A stretch of DNA of 64,000 nucleotides from Rhizobium vallis (GTDB taxonomy: Bacteria; Pseudomonadota; Alphaproteobacteria; Rhizobiales; Rhizobiaceae). Position numbers and translations under genes: made by a program. The DNA is taken from NCBI RefSeq assembly GCF_003985155.1, contig NZ_ML133689.1:248001-312000 (forward strand), read 5' to 3'. This document shows positions 1 through 9,221 of this stretch, one piece after another. The notes beneath the pieces are model-generated. The model saw only the letters and a program-made list of their open reading frames with translations. It was not told where the DNA came from and did not search any database. The first letter of the stretch is position 1. Every line of letters starts with the position of its first letter.

Positions 1-773
1 TCCCAATAGGCCTGGGCGAGACGTATGGCTTCGCGCTCCAGCACGGCGCGGTCGGTGCCGGTCATGATGGCGGCGGCCGTGGCGCGGGGTTCATCGGCCC
101 AGACATAGCCAACCATCAGCGACGCATCCCAGATGCCGTCGATCGCATCGATCTCGGGCAGCATGTCATAGAGGCTCTTTGCCGGCTCATCGACAGTGCT
201 GGTGCGCTCGCCGGGCAGGACGACCGGGATCTGCGCCCAGAGGACCACCGGCTTCACGCCGGTTCCCAGGCTCTTCACCAGCATGGAGACGGAACGGCGC
301 ATCGTCTCCTCGACATCAATGTGCGGCGCAGTGCGATAGGTGGAGTAGATATCGAGCGCATCGATGATGCGCTGGGTGACGTTTCCGTGCAGGTCATAGC
401 TTGCCGAAACCGTGCAATCCTCGCCGACCAGCGCGCGGGCCGCGCCGATCCAGTCGCCCTCGGCATCCTCCATGCCCTCGACATACATGGCGCCGTGCAT
501 GGCGAGATAGAGACCATCAAGCGGCAGCATCGGCTTCAGCCGCTCGAGGAATTCGCCCTTGAAAGCCTCGTAGGCAGCGCGCGAAACCGGGCCGCCGGCA
601 ATGGCGCGGGCATGGACCGTCGGCAGGAATTCGGCGTCGTAATCCTTGAGGAAGGCGAAGTAGGGGGAATCCAGCAGCGCCACGTCGCGCAGTACGCGAA
701 AATCCTTCTCCTCGTTCAGGACCGGATTGTATGTACTGCACTCGATATGAATGCCACCGACGGCGATGCGCAT
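1..773 (-). CDS. M81 family metallopeptidase (MlrC-like), C-terminus cut by window edge
   Basis: The visible 257 codons are the N-terminal half of an M81 (microcystinase C / DUF1485-type) peptidase. The protein opens MRIAVGGIHIECSTY, the family's metal-ligand His-x-Glu start, and later shows a LHGAMY block and a SYDLHGNV block, both typical of the family. These enzymes are zinc peptidases that hydrolyse small peptides; the natural substrate in rhizobia is not known. The ATG at 771-773 is preceded by GAGG at 6-base spacing, which supports this start. Related proteins are about 490 residues, so roughly half the gene lies beyond base 1. The family call is firm; the substrate is not inferable. 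Confidence 0.82.
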   Translation of the reverse strand, partial: MRIAVGGIHIECSTYNPVLNEEKDFRVLRDVALLDSPYFAFLKDYDAEFLPTVHARAIAGGPVSRAAYEAFKGEFLERLKPMLPLDGLYLAMHGAMYVEGMEDAEGDWIGAARALVGEDCTVSASYDLHGNVTQRIIDALDIYSTYRTAPHIDVEETMRRSVSMLVKSLGTGVKPVVLWAQIPVVLPGERTSTVDEPAKSLYDMLPEIDAIDGIWDASLMVGYVWADEPRATAAAIMTGTDRAVLEREAIRLAQAYW

Positions 774-1075
774 GAGGAACCTCAGATGATGTTGGGAGCA
801 GTCAGGACGTTAGGGGTGGTGCCGTCGGCTCTGCCTTTCGGAGCCAATGCAGCCGACAGGAATTTAGGGGCCATCTGACACCAAGCGCGCGTCGGCTGCA
901 AGCGGCGTATGCGCATCGTCCTCGATAAGCTCGCCGCCTCGCGGCAGCCGAGAACGGTCGTCCACGAAGCTGTAGTCCGTCTTGTGCCTGAAAAGCCACG
1001 TCCGTCTCGTGTGTCGCTCTCCCTCGTGGATTTTTCACGCTATAGTTCATTCCCCAAGACACGGCGGGGGCGAAT
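774..1075. other. Intergenic divergent promoter region
   Basis: About 300 bases separate two divergently transcribed genes, the M81 peptidase (minus) and the degenerate ABC protein (plus). No convincing small gene is visible. A TATAGT at 1041-1046 could be a -10 element for the plus-strand gene, but I do not see a good -35 partner. The short reading frames here have no ribosome binding site and no recognisable protein. Confidence 0.4.
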
Positions 1076-2785
1076 ATGAGCACGCAGCAAATTCCGCTCA
1101 AGGTAACGGCGACACGGCTCGTCCGCGCGGTCAGACTCTTTATGACTTCCGATGTCGGCGGACGAGCCGCCTTCCTTCTCGCCTCCCTGATCGCTCTTTT
1201 TGGCGGCGTCAGTGCTCTGAATGTGGTCAACAGCTTCGTCGGTCGACACTTCATGACTGCCATCGCTGAAAGGCAGACTGCCGAATTCATCCGCCAGGCG
1301 ATCCTCTACGCCGGCGCTTTCGCTGCCTCGACGATTGTCTCGGTGATCGCGCGCTTCGCCGAAGAGCGACTGGCTTTGCTTTGGCGGGAATTCCTCACCC
1401 GTCGCGCCATCGGCCTTTATATGAGCGACGGTGCTTTCTACCGGCTCGGCGTTCAGGGCACACTCTCTTTCCCCGATCAGCGGATCGCGGAGGATATAAA
1501 GGCATTCGCGACGACGACGCTTTCGTTCCTGCTCATGCTGCTCAGCAGCCTTTTGACGGTTTTCACTTTTTCGAGCGTGTTATGGCTGATCAGCCCGCTT
1601 CTTTTCTTTACCGCTGTCATCTACGCGGCCTTCGGATCGTTTATGACGATCGTCTTGGGACGGCCTTTGATCAAACTGAATTATAACCAACTCGACAATG
1701 AAGCGGCCTTCCGCTCCGGGCTGATCAGTGTCCGGGAAAACGCGGAATCGATTATGATCGAGGGCACGGAGCAGCGCCATGCCAACCGATTGTCGAGGCA
1801 GTTCGACGATCTCGCCGCGAACTTCAGGCGGATAATTTCCGTCAATCGCAATGTCGGGTTCTTCACCACCGGTTACAACTGGATGATCCAGATCCTGCCT
1901 GTTGTCATCATCGCGCCTGCTTTCATGCGGGGCGACATGGAATTCGGCGTGATCACGCAGTCGGCGGCAGCCTTTGCGATGCTCGTCGGCGCGTTTTCCT
2001 TCATTGTCGCACAATTCAACTCGATCTCGAGCTTCGCGGCCGTCGTAGCGCGCATCAGTTCCCTCATTGAGGCGATCGAAAGCGCGCATGGCGCGCCGGA
2101 TACGCGCTTCGAACGCATCGAGGCCGAAGGAATTTTCGCTTACGAACGCCTGACGCTGACATCGCCGAGCGGTGAGGTATTGCTGAAGGACTTGTCGGTC
2201 CTTATCCCGGCCGACAGACGGGTGGTCGTAACCGGAGAGGGCGACGCCGCAGGCGCAGCCTTGTTCCGGGCCACAGCGGGACTAGATATGTCGGGGATAG
2301 GACGCATCGTCACCCCATCTCATCAAGACGTGCGGTTTCTCGGTCAGCGAACCTATTCGGGGCCGGGAACCCTGCGCCAGATCGTGGCGCCATCAAAGCC
2401 TTCGGCCGAGGCAACGGATGCTGAAATCCTCGCTTTGCTGAAGAATGTCGGGCTCGCCCGCGATCTCATGCCTGGCGACCTCGACAGCGAACAGGACTGG
2501 GCCAGCTTGCTGTCGCCGCGCGAACAACAGCTCGTCGCGCTTGCGAGCGCGCTCGCGGCCACTCCGTCATACATTGTCCTGGAAAAGGCCGACGCCATCT
2601 TCGGACATGAGCTTCTTGCCGAGATCCTCAGGCTGTTTGCGGAGCGAAGGATCGCCTGCATCAATTTCGCCGAACCGGGTGCGCCGCGTTCAGCCTATGA
2701 TGCCGTTCTCGAATATGGTCCTGGCGGTTCCTGGACGTGGATCGATCAAAGGGCTAGAGGTGAAGATGAAGCCCGGCCTCTTTGA
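1076..2785 (+). CDS. YddA/ABCD-type ABC transporter fusion with degenerate ATPase domain
   Basis: The 569-residue protein has an N-terminal membrane domain (about 35-330, several hydrophobic spans) and a C-terminal domain in the position of a nucleotide-binding domain (about 350-569). The membrane domain carries FPDQRIAEDI (131-140), the signature region of the YddA / SbmA-like / peroxisomal ABCD group. The ATPase motifs are broken. The Walker A position (about 387-396, GEGDAAGAAL) lacks the Gly-Lys-Ser/Thr core. The signature reads LSPREQQ instead of LSxGEQQ. The Walker B position reads VLEKAD, without the Asp-Glu pair. No switch histidine is visible. Only the Q-loop glutamine (424) is kept. 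The frame is open and full length, so this is a preserved protein rather than an obvious pseudogene, but probably unable to hydrolyse ATP. The ATG follows a purine-rich GGGGGCGAA. Confidence 0.75.
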   Translation: MSTQQIPLKVTATRLVRAVRLFMTSDVGGRAAFLLASLIALFGGVSALNVVNSFVGRHFMTAIAERQTAEFIRQAILYAGAFAASTIVSVIARFAEERLALLWREFLTRRAIGLYMSDGAFYRLGVQGTLSFPDQRIAEDIKAFATTTLSFLLMLLSSLLTVFTFSSVLWLISPLLFFTAVIYAAFGSFMTIVLGRPLIKLNYNQLDNEAAFRSGLISVRENAESIMIEGTEQRHANRLSRQFDDLAANFRRIISVNRNVGFFTTGYNWMIQILPVVIIAPAFMRGDMEFGVITQSAAAFAMLVGAFSFIVAQFNSISSFAAVVARISSLIEAIESAHGAPDTRFERIEAEGIFAYERLTLTSPSGEVLLKDLSVLIPADRRVVVTGEGDAAGAALFRATAGLDMSGIGRIVTPSHQDVRFLGQRTYSGPGTLRQIVAPSKPSAEATDAEILALLKNVGLARDLMPGDLDSEQDWASLLSPREQQLVALASALAATPSYIVLEKADAIFGHELLAEILRLFAERRIACINFAEPGAPRSAYDAVLEYGPGGSWTWIDQRARGEDEARPL

Positions 2786-2867
2786 CGGCTTCTTCGAATG
2801 CGACCCGCGCCACGTAGATTAGAGCCCGAATCCGGCCTGTAGCGACCCCCGCGCATCGACGCCACCC

Positions 2868-4185
2868 TCACAACCAGCCGTCTGAAAAACCCGCCCGCCT
2901 CAAACCGACCACCACCGGCTCGCACCGACGCATAATGTTCCACAGCAGGCCGGTTCGATAATTTTCGATCATCAGGACGACGGGACCCTGGTCGATGCCG
3001 AAATGATAAGGGCTGACCCACCATTCGTCGTTCTTGTCGTTCATCGTATATGTCCGGTTGAACGATGGCCTGAACCCATAAAGCCGGGTCATGCCAAGTT
3101 TCATGCGGGCAAAATTCCTGACGGTCGGGATGACAATTTCCGGCGCAAACGGCAGCGAGGCTACCGCTGCCCAGGGAGATACCGTTCCGTCATGGCCCAT
3201 AGGGTGCGCCGCGCGCGATATAGTCGAAGAATTCCCTGTCGATGCCGTCTATGTTTCTCTTCGTCCAACCGGGGCCATCGCTTGCCGTGAAACCCCAGCA
3301 ATGTTCTCCGTAGCCTGCAAAGCCCAGCGGATTGCGGATGGCGTATTCCTGCTGAACGAAGGTGGCGTGCCGGCTGTTCTGGAAATAATCGCTGCCGTGC
3401 TCGCGCATGAATTTGTCGCGAATGTCGCGAAAATCGATCCACATATGGGAGAGCTGATGTGTGAAGAGCGGACCGGAATAGAGCAATTCGCGGCCGAAGA
3501 TATTCCGCCATTCGTAGCTCTCCGTATAGGCCGCGTAGCTTTCCGGCGGCAGGGGGTGGCTCGGTGAGCCGAGACCGAGAATGTAAAGCAGCAGACCTTC
3601 GTCATAGCCGCGCCAGCGATAAGGGATGAAGCCGTTTTCCGGTCGCCAGCCGTGGGTGAGCGTCGCCCCATGGTCGCAAGCCCAGTTCCAGTCCGCCCGC
3701 TCGTACAACGATGTGGCAAGGGTCCGAACCTTTGCCTCGTCCTCGGTGTCTGCATCGAAATAGGTTGCGACAGTCAGCGCGCCGGCGAACAGGAAAGCCG
3801 AGTCGATCGTCGACAGTTCGCACTGCCAGACCCTTCGTCCCGTCTCGATATCCAGGAAATGGTAGAAGAAGCCCTTGTAGCCGGAGGCGTCCGGCTCCGG
3901 TCCCTGGTGGCAAGACATCAGGAATTCCAGCCGGCGCCGGGCGATCTTGGCGGCAAACTCACGAATGACGATGCCGCGTTCCACCACGACCGGAATGGTG
4001 GCCAGCGCCATGCCAATGGCGGCGATACTCGCCGGGGCGCCTGCCTGGGTCTTGTCGCGGACCAATCCGTTATCCGGATTGGTGCATTGCAGATAATAGA
4101 GCAAGGTCGTGAACTGAAGGCGACCGAGGTCCTCCTCCGTCGGTATCCGGTTCAGTTCGGGATCGGTTGACGGCAACTCCGGCAT
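2868..4185 (-). pseudogene. GH144-type glucoamylase-family protein, frameshifted
   Basis: Two overlapping minus-strand frames make one protein. Residues 1-331 (4185 to 3190) end at GAPYGP followed by TGA. The protein then resumes in another frame as DGTVSPWAAVASLPFAPE and continues to a stop at 2868-2870. Together they give about 440 residues, the usual length of the Pfam glucoamylase/GH144 family (cytoplasmic or periplasmic beta-1,2-glucan or related glucan hydrolases). Family features include the tryptophan-rich GFFYHFLDIETG, the RWRGYDEGLLLY block and HQLSHMWIDFRD. Homologues usually read GPDDGT at the junction, which fits a two-base loss near 3190-3195; a one-base gain is also possible. 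The gene is either a recent pseudogene or contains a sequencing error. The ATG at 4183-4185 is the first in frame. Confidence 0.72.
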
Positions 4186-4369
4186 AACTGGCTAACCACC
4201 GAGAAGATGAGATGATTTCGTGGAGTATCCGGAGCCGGCTCTGGTCGGGCGCAGCGCGTTCTCGCGAGATGCGCCCGACGCATGAGCAGCAGCGGCGCCT
4301 CCGATATTGCCGGTCGACCCGACCATCGGGCAGACCCCACCATCGAAATGGGCATCAGCCCGTCGCCGT

Positions 4370-6832
4370 CTAGGCATTGTCTCCCTCTGTGGAGGTCGCC
4401 GCCTTCCCCTTCGCGGTGCTCTTGACGCCCCAAGTCCAGCCGCTGATCTCAGGCATGTCATCACCATGCGCCTCGATATATTGCCGGTGCTCGATCAGCT
4501 TGCCACGAACCGCCTGCTTGAAGTAGGCCGCGCGCGCGCCAAGCTGCGGCAGCCGATCGATGACGTCTTCGACAAGATGAAAGCGATCGAGCTGGTTCAG
4601 AACGACCATGTCGAACGGCGTCGTCGTCGTTCCCTCCTCCTTATATCCTCGAACATGCAGGTTCTTGTGGTTGGTCCGCCGGTAAGTCAGCCGGTGGATC
4701 AGCCAAGGATATCCGTGGAAGGCGAAGATGATCGGCTTGTCCTTTGTGAAGAGCGCATCGAAATCCGGATCCGAAAGCCCATGGGGATGTTCGCTCGAGG
4801 GCTGCAGCTTCATCAGATTGACGACATTGATGACCCGCACCTTCACCTGAGGAAGGTGCTCGCGGATCAGCTGGACGGCGGCGAGCGTCTCCAGGGTCGG
4901 TACATCGCCGCAGCAGGCCATGACCACATCCGGTTCCGCATCCCGGTCATTGCTGGCCCATTGCCAAATTCCGAGGCCTTCGGCGCAGTGCTTGATGGCT
5001 TCATCCATCGTGAGCCATTGCGGAGCGGGCTGCTTGCCTGCCACCACCACGTTCACATAGTTGCGGCTGCGCAGGCAGTGATCGGTAACGGACAACAGCG
5101 TGTTGGCATCCGGCGGAAGATAGACCCTGATGACCTCGGCCTTCTTGTTGATCACATGGTCGATGAAACCTGGATCCTGATGCGAAAAGCCGTTGTGATC
5201 CTGCCGCCAGACATGCGAGCTGAGGAAGTAGTTGAGCGACGCGATTGGCCGCCGCCAGGGAATGTGATTGCACACCTTCAGCCATTTGGCATGCTGGTTG
5301 AACATCGAGTCGATGATGTGAATGAAGGCCTCGTAGCAGGAGAAGAAGCCGTGGCGCCCGGTCAATAGATAGCCTTCAAGCCAGCCCTGGCATTGATGCT
5401 CGCTTAAGACCTCCATGATGCGACCGTCGGGCGACAGGTGATCGTCCTCGGGATAGATCTCGGCCATATAGCAGCGATCCGTCACCTCAAGCACGTCCTG
5501 CCAGCGATTGGAATTGTTCTCGTCGGGACTGAACAGCCGGAAGTTCTTGCTGTTGAGGTTGAGCTTCATTACGTCGCGAAGGAACTTGCCCATGGCGCGA
5601 GCGGATTCGGTGGTCACCGATCCGGGCTTGGGCACCGAGACGGCATAATCGCGGAAATCCGGCATCTTCAGATCGCGCAGCAACAGGCCGCCGTTTGCAT
5701 GCGGATTGTCGCTCATCCGGCGATGCCCCGTCGGCGCCAGCGACGCGAACTCGGCGCGTAGCTTCCCGTCACCGTCGAAAAGCTCCTGAGGCCTGTAGGT
5801 GTTCATCCAATGCTGAAGGATCTTGATATGCTCCGGCTTGTCCATGTCGCCCATCGGCACCTGGTGCGAGCGCCAATAGTCCTCGCATTTCTTGCCGTCG
5901 ATCTCGGCAGGGCAGGTCCAGCCCTTCGGCGTGCGGAAGACGATCATGGGCCATGCCGGGCGGCTGACATTCCCCTTGCTTCGAGCTTCCGTCCAGATCC
6001 TCTTGATCGTTGCGACGGCGGTGTCCATCGCGGCGGCGAGCTGCTGCTGCACCTGATCAGGCTCGTGGCCTTCGACAAAAAGGGGGGCATATCCCATTCC
6101 CTCGAAGAACTTCACCAATTCCTCCTTGGGAATGCGGGCGAGGAAACAGGGATTGGCGATCTTATAGCCGTTGAGGTGCAGGATCGGCAGAACGCAGCCG
6201 TCACGGGCGGGATTGAGAAATTTGTTTCCGTGCCATCCCGTCGCGAGCGGTCCGGTTTCGGCTTCGCCGTCGCCGACGATGCAGGTGACGATCAGATCGG
6301 GATTGTCGAAGGCTGCACCATAGGCGTGGCTGAGGGCATAGCCGAGTTCGCCGCCTTCATGAATGCTTCCGGGTGTTTCGGGAGCGACGTGGCTCGGGAT
6401 GCCGCCGGGAAAGCTGAACTGCTTGAAGAGCCGCTTCATGCCCTCCTCGTCCTGGCCGATATTCGGATAAACTTCGCTGTATGTTCCCTCGAGATAGGCA
6501 TGCGCGACAAGCGACGGGCCGCCGTGGCCGGGGCCGATCACATAGATCATGTTGAGATCGTCCCGCTTGATCACCCGGTTGAGGTGCACATAGAGCATGT
6601 TCAGGCCGGGCGAGGTTCCCCAATGGCCGAGCAGCCGAGGCTTGATGTGCTCGCGGGCCAGAGGCTTTTTTAAAAGCGGATTGTCGAGCAGATAGATCTG
6701 CCCGACCGACAGATAGTTCGATGCCCGCCAGTAGGCGTCCATCAGGCGCAGCTCCTCGGCGGAAAGTGTCGTCTTGGCATGCGATGTTGCCGAGGCTGTT
6801 TTTTTCATCACTGCCGTTTCAGCTGAAGCCAT
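4370..6832 (-). CDS. xfp: Phosphoketolase (xylulose-5-P / fructose-6-P)
   Basis: The protein is 820 residues, the usual size for phosphoketolases. These thiamine-diphosphate enzymes split xylulose 5-phosphate (and often fructose 6-phosphate) with phosphate into acetyl phosphate plus glyceraldehyde 3-phosphate or erythrose 4-phosphate. Visible hallmarks are [18 protein letters not shown] near the N-terminus, [17 protein letters not shown], the thiamine-binding [11 protein letters not shown] and the [17 protein letters not shown] block. I start at ATG 6830-6832 (MASAETAV) because GGAGAG lies 7 bases upstream; the frame stays open 24 codons further but without a better site. It lies 87 bases downstream of the CBS-BON gene on the same strand, so the two probably share the FNR-box promoter. 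Confidence 0.95.
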   Translation of the reverse strand: MASAETAVMKKTASATSHAKTTLSAEELRLMDAYWRASNYLSVGQIYLLDNPLLKKPLAREHIKPRLLGHWGTSPGLNMLYVHLNRVIKRDDLNMIYVIGPGHGGPSLVAHAYLEGTYSEVYPNIGQDEEGMKRLFKQFSFPGGIPSHVAPETPGSIHEGGELGYALSHAYGAAFDNPDLIVTCIVGDGEAETGPLATGWHGNKFLNPARDGCVLPILHLNGYKIANPCFLARIPKEELVKFFEGMGYAPLFVEGHEPDQVQQQLAAAMDTAVATIKRIWTEARSKGNVSRPAWPMIVFRTPKGWTCPAEIDGKKCEDYWRSHQVPMGDMDKPEHIKILQHWMNTYRPQELFDGDGKLRAEFASLAPTGHRRMSDNPHANGGLLLRDLKMPDFRDYAVSVPKPGSVTTESARAMGKFLRDVMKLNLNSKNFRLFSPDENNSNRWQDVLEVTDRCYMAEIYPEDDHLSPDGRIMEVLSEHQCQGWLEGYLLTGRHGFFSCYEAFIHIIDSMFNQHAKWLKVCNHIPWRRPIASLNYFLSSHVWRQDHNGFSHQDPGFIDHVINKKAEVIRVYLPPDANTLLSVTDHCLRSRNYVNVVVAGKQPAPQWLTMDEAIKHCAEGLGIWQWASNDRDAEPDVVMACCGDVPTLETLAAVQLIREHLPQVKVRVINVVNLMKLQPSSEHPHGLSDPDFDALFTKDKPIIFAFHGYPWLIHRLTYRRTNHKNLHVRGYKEEGTTTTPFDMVVLNQLDRFHLVEDVIDRLPQLGARAAYFKQAVRGKLIEHRQYIEAHGDDMPEISGWTWGVKSTAKGKAATSTEGDNA

Positions 6833-6919
6833 CTCAGTCTCTCCATCAAAATGACAATTGTGGAAGCTCGCCGGTTCGGCTTCGCCAGGGCCGGCGCCGT
6901 TCATCTCGACACTACGGCA

Positions 6920-7591
6920 CTATTGAGGAGGCGATTCCGGGAAATGCTCCACCACCCCGCGAACACCGTTGACTCCCTCCGCCAGGACCCGCGCCGCCCG
7001 GCGGCAAGCAGGCGTATCGACCTTGCCCCAAAAATGCACGATCCCTTCGGTGACCGTGACGGTCACATCCAGCCCTTCCAGGCCGGTGTTTTCATCGAGC
7101 CGGATCAGGATGCTGCGCCGAATGGCTTCGTCGCCCACTGCCGTGTCGTCGGGTTTTGCCGAGTAAATGACCTGCAGAAGATCTGCACGGCTGACGATAC
7201 CAATGAGTTTGCCGTCCCGCAGGACAGGAATGCGCTTGATGCCACGATCCTGCATCAGCCCGGCGACACGGGAAAGAGGTGCATCCTCGTCGATGGTAAC
7301 AGGATCGGGTGTCATGACGTCGCCCACCCTCCACGCGCACCGCTTTACAAAAGCGTTCGCCCTTTCATCTGGCCCAAGCCCCATGTCCGCCTTCAGGACG
7401 AAGGCGCCGCTCGATAGTTCCGTTCGACGGATCAGATCGCCCTCGCTGATGACGCCCAGCAAATGCCCACTATCGTCGACGACAGGAATGCCGCTGACGT
7501 GTTGATCGGACATCAGCCTGGCTGCATGCCGAACGCCATTGTCAGGTGATAATGTGACGACCGTCGTCGTCATGACATCTTTGACAAGCAT
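6920..7591 (-). CDS. CBS-domain pair plus BON domain protein
   Basis: The 223-residue protein starts MLVKDVMTTTVVTLSP, a classic CBS opening, with a second CBS repeat beginning VGDVMTPDPVTIDEDA. The C-terminal 70 residues (RRSILIRLDENTG...GKVDT...GVRGVVEHF) form a BON domain. CBS pairs bind adenine nucleotides and BON domains often bind membranes or ligands, so this is probably a stress or energy-sensing protein. ATG 7589-7591 follows GGAG at 10 bases; a TTG 30 bases upstream (7621) is a possible but less likely start. It precedes phosphoketolase in the same direction and sits behind an FNR/FixK-like palindrome. Such pairs are known in anaerobically induced regulons, which suits the context. 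Confidence 0.85.
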   Translation of the reverse strand: MLVKDVMTTTVVTLSPDNGVRHAARLMSDQHVSGIPVVDDSGHLLGVISEGDLIRRTELSSGAFVLKADMGLGPDERANAFVKRCAWRVGDVMTPDPVTIDEDAPLSRVAGLMQDRGIKRIPVLRDGKLIGIVSRADLLQVIYSAKPDDTAVGDEAIRRSILIRLDENTGLEGLDVTVTVTEGIVHFWGKVDTPACRRAARVLAEGVNGVRGVVEHFPESPPQ

Positions 7592-7952
7592 GTCGATCCA
7601 GCTCCGGTCACATCTCCTCAAGGTTCCATCGCCCCAAGGTTCGAGACGTTATTGTCGGACCTAGTGCCTTCCGACAAAACTCCAAGAGCCTAGTCGGTTA
7701 CCAGCCCGTTTTGCATTGAGCAGGATCAATCGGGCGCTGTGATAAAGACTCTAAAACGCGCAGCTTCAGGCGGCGGCTTGTTTTATATTGAAGATATCCG
7801 TGATGCGCGATTCGCCGCGCGGCTGGTGGCGATGCCAAACACGCGCCGTGAGGATCTAATACCCTTAACGCGTCTAGCGTATTGATTTTCTGAATGTCGC
7901 ATTCTTCGGCCATGGCTATCAGCCAACGGATACCTGCCAAAAAAGCTTCGCG
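7592..7952. other. Intergenic region with FNR-type box, AT-richer toward the peptidase gene
   Basis: The stretch between the CBS-BON gene and the peptidase gene (both on minus) contains the FNR/FixK-like box at 7715-7730 and no convincing gene. An 80-codon minus-strand frame at 7698-7940 overlaps that box, has no clear ribosome binding site and no recognisable domain. Base composition falls below that of the flanking housekeeping genes. Confidence 0.5.
7715..7730 (-). promoter_or_regulatory. FNR/FixK-type operator upstream of CBS-BON and phosphoketolase
   Basis: The sequence ATTGAGCAGGATCAAT is a perfect ATTGA-N6-TCAAT palindrome and matches the TTGAT-N4-ATCAA anaerobox in 9 of 10 fixed positions. 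It lies about 125 bases upstream of the CBS-BON start codon. If it activates from about -41.5, transcription would begin near 7681, and a weak -10-like CTAGGCT lies about 30 bases downstream of the box centre. The match is seen directly; control by FnrN or FixK is inferred. Confidence 0.6.
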
Positions 7953-8741
7953 CTAGCGCTCCTCCACAAGCTCGCTAGCGGCTCTCTCGTACAGTTCATT
8001 CAATATGTCATAGATATGCGTCACCGGGCACCCGAAGATCTTGCGCTCCGATTTCCTCCACGATGACTGAATCGCGACTATCCAATATTTGTTCGATCGC
8101 TCGGTGTTGAGCCCGAAAATCGGCCCGCCGCTCATGCCCTTAAGGCTCTCTAGGCTGGTCTGGCTGTCAATCGTGGCGATGAACCGGGGGAACAATGTAC
8201 TTTGCTCCTCCGCCTCCGCTTTTTTGAGCCTCAGCATCGTCAAAGCAACTGTAGCGTTTCCCGAAGGGGATACCCGCTCGGAAGTCAACTCAGAGGGAAG
8301 GCCGAGCAGGAAGAAAACATCCAGGTCCGCGGGCTCATTCCGTGAAGCTTCGTATGTAAGCGGGACGATGTTATGTTTCTCGATCAACCGAGCTTGGTGC
8401 TCATGTAGAAACAAGACACCGAAGTCGAGACCTTGTTCATCGTTGTGAAAATGTAGGCGCGGCGAATTCTTAAGATCATAGGGAACACCGAGATCACTCA
8501 GCTTCGTCTCTCCGAAAGTGTCCAGTAACTGGCAGCCCAGGCTTATGATGTCCCGATGGTTCAGAGCCTCATCCAAATATTCAACTACGTGACCGGCTGT
8601 AAGGATGCCGAGTATGTCTCCAATGCGTATCAACAGCCCTGAAGCCGCAAAGAAGCGGTCCGGCCCTTCATCATCCCTAAAGCGAGAATTGACGCTTATC
8701 GCAACAAAGTGGCGCGCAAAAAATGTTTGAACATCGGTCAT
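7953..8741 (-). CDS. Trypsin-like serine peptidase, orphan
   Basis: The 262-residue protein has a full trypsin-fold triad by pattern: His in GILTAGHVVE, Asp in QGLDFGVLFL and Ser in LKGMSGGPIFGLN. No signal peptide, PDZ domain or transmembrane span is seen, so it is probably cytoplasmic and is not a DegP/HtrA member. I start at ATG 8739-8741 (MTDVQTFFAR); the frame runs upstream into the tRNA-Gly gene, which cannot be coding. Its ribosome binding site is weak. Composition is visibly less GC-rich than in neighbouring genes, and the gene sits just downstream of a tRNA, both consistent with an acquired islet. The partner and substrate are unknown. Stand-alone peptidases of this sort occur in accessory and defence neighbourhoods, but nothing here proves that role. 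Confidence 0.65.
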   Translation of the reverse strand: MTDVQTFFARHFVAISVNSRFRDDEGPDRFFAASGLLIRIGDILGILTAGHVVEYLDEALNHRDIISLGCQLLDTFGETKLSDLGVPYDLKNSPRLHFHNDEQGLDFGVLFLHEHQARLIEKHNIVPLTYEASRNEPADLDVFFLLGLPSELTSERVSPSGNATVALTMLRLKKAEAEEQSTLFPRFIATIDSQTSLESLKGMSGGPIFGLNTERSNKYWIVAIQSSWRKSERKIFGCPVTHIYDILNELYERAASELVEER

Positions 8742-8872
8742 TCGCGGCGGCACCCTGGCTGATAGATGCAGATCGGGAATCAATAGCGCCGTTGCTTTGG
8801 CACGGTACCTATATGGTACCTCGCTTTGCGAGCGCGCAAGAGCGCTGGCGCAAGCGCCGCACAAGTAAGTAA

Positions 8873-8887
8873 TTTTCCTATGGAAAA
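8873..8887 (-). terminator. Possible weak terminator after tRNA-Gly
   Basis: TTTTCC-tat-GGAAAA forms a short perfect hairpin immediately downstream of the tRNA 3' end on the minus strand. It may end or process the tRNA transcript. GC-rich small inverted repeats follow at about 8830-8858. The evidence is structural only. Confidence 0.35.
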
Positions 8888-8888
8888 C

Positions 8889-8963
8889 TGGAGCGGGCGA
8901 AGGGATTCGAACCCTCGACCCCAACCTTGGCAAGGTTGTGCTCTACCCCTGAGCTACACCCGC
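8889..8963 (-). tRNA. tRNA-Gly (anticodon GCC)
   Basis: Read on the minus strand, this 75-nt sequence folds as a standard tRNA. The acceptor stem is GCGGGTG / CGCCCGC, the D arm contains GTAGCTCAG, and the anticodon arm is CAACC-TTGCCAA-GGTTG, placing GCC in the loop. The T arm contains GGTTCGAATCC, and the 3' end is TCCA, so CCA is encoded. I looked for a duplicated 3' end downstream that would mark an integrated element and did not find one. Confidence 0.96.
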
Positions 8964-9221
8964 TCAATCCGCATCGGTCCGGGGTAGTCGTTGGACCGTG
9001 GGCGCCGCCTCGTGGCGACGGGCGCTATATGGCCTAACGGATTTTCAAATGCAACAGGGAAATGACGAAGAGGCGAAGAAAAAAATCCGGCGTCTGCGCA
9101 AGCGGGTCGGAAAGGCCGCAAATGCAGGGGTAAAGCGTCGGTCGCGAAGATTGCCAAACGATGTGGACGGACTTAATCAGGACGCCTCGACTTTTCCTTA
9201 TCCCATTCCATGGATTGCCCG

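Noticed and set aside
7698..7940. 80-codon minus-strand frame between the CBS-BON and peptidase genes
   Set aside because: No ribosome site or domain, and it overlaps the FNR-type box.
8800..8822. GGTACC repeated 11 bases apart upstream of the peptidase gene
   Set aside because: Each copy is only a 6-bp palindrome; too short to call an operator.
7953..8963. Integrated element at tRNA-Gly with duplicated 3' end
   Set aside because: No repeat of the tRNA 3' end and no integrase were found within the islet, so an att site is not claimed.
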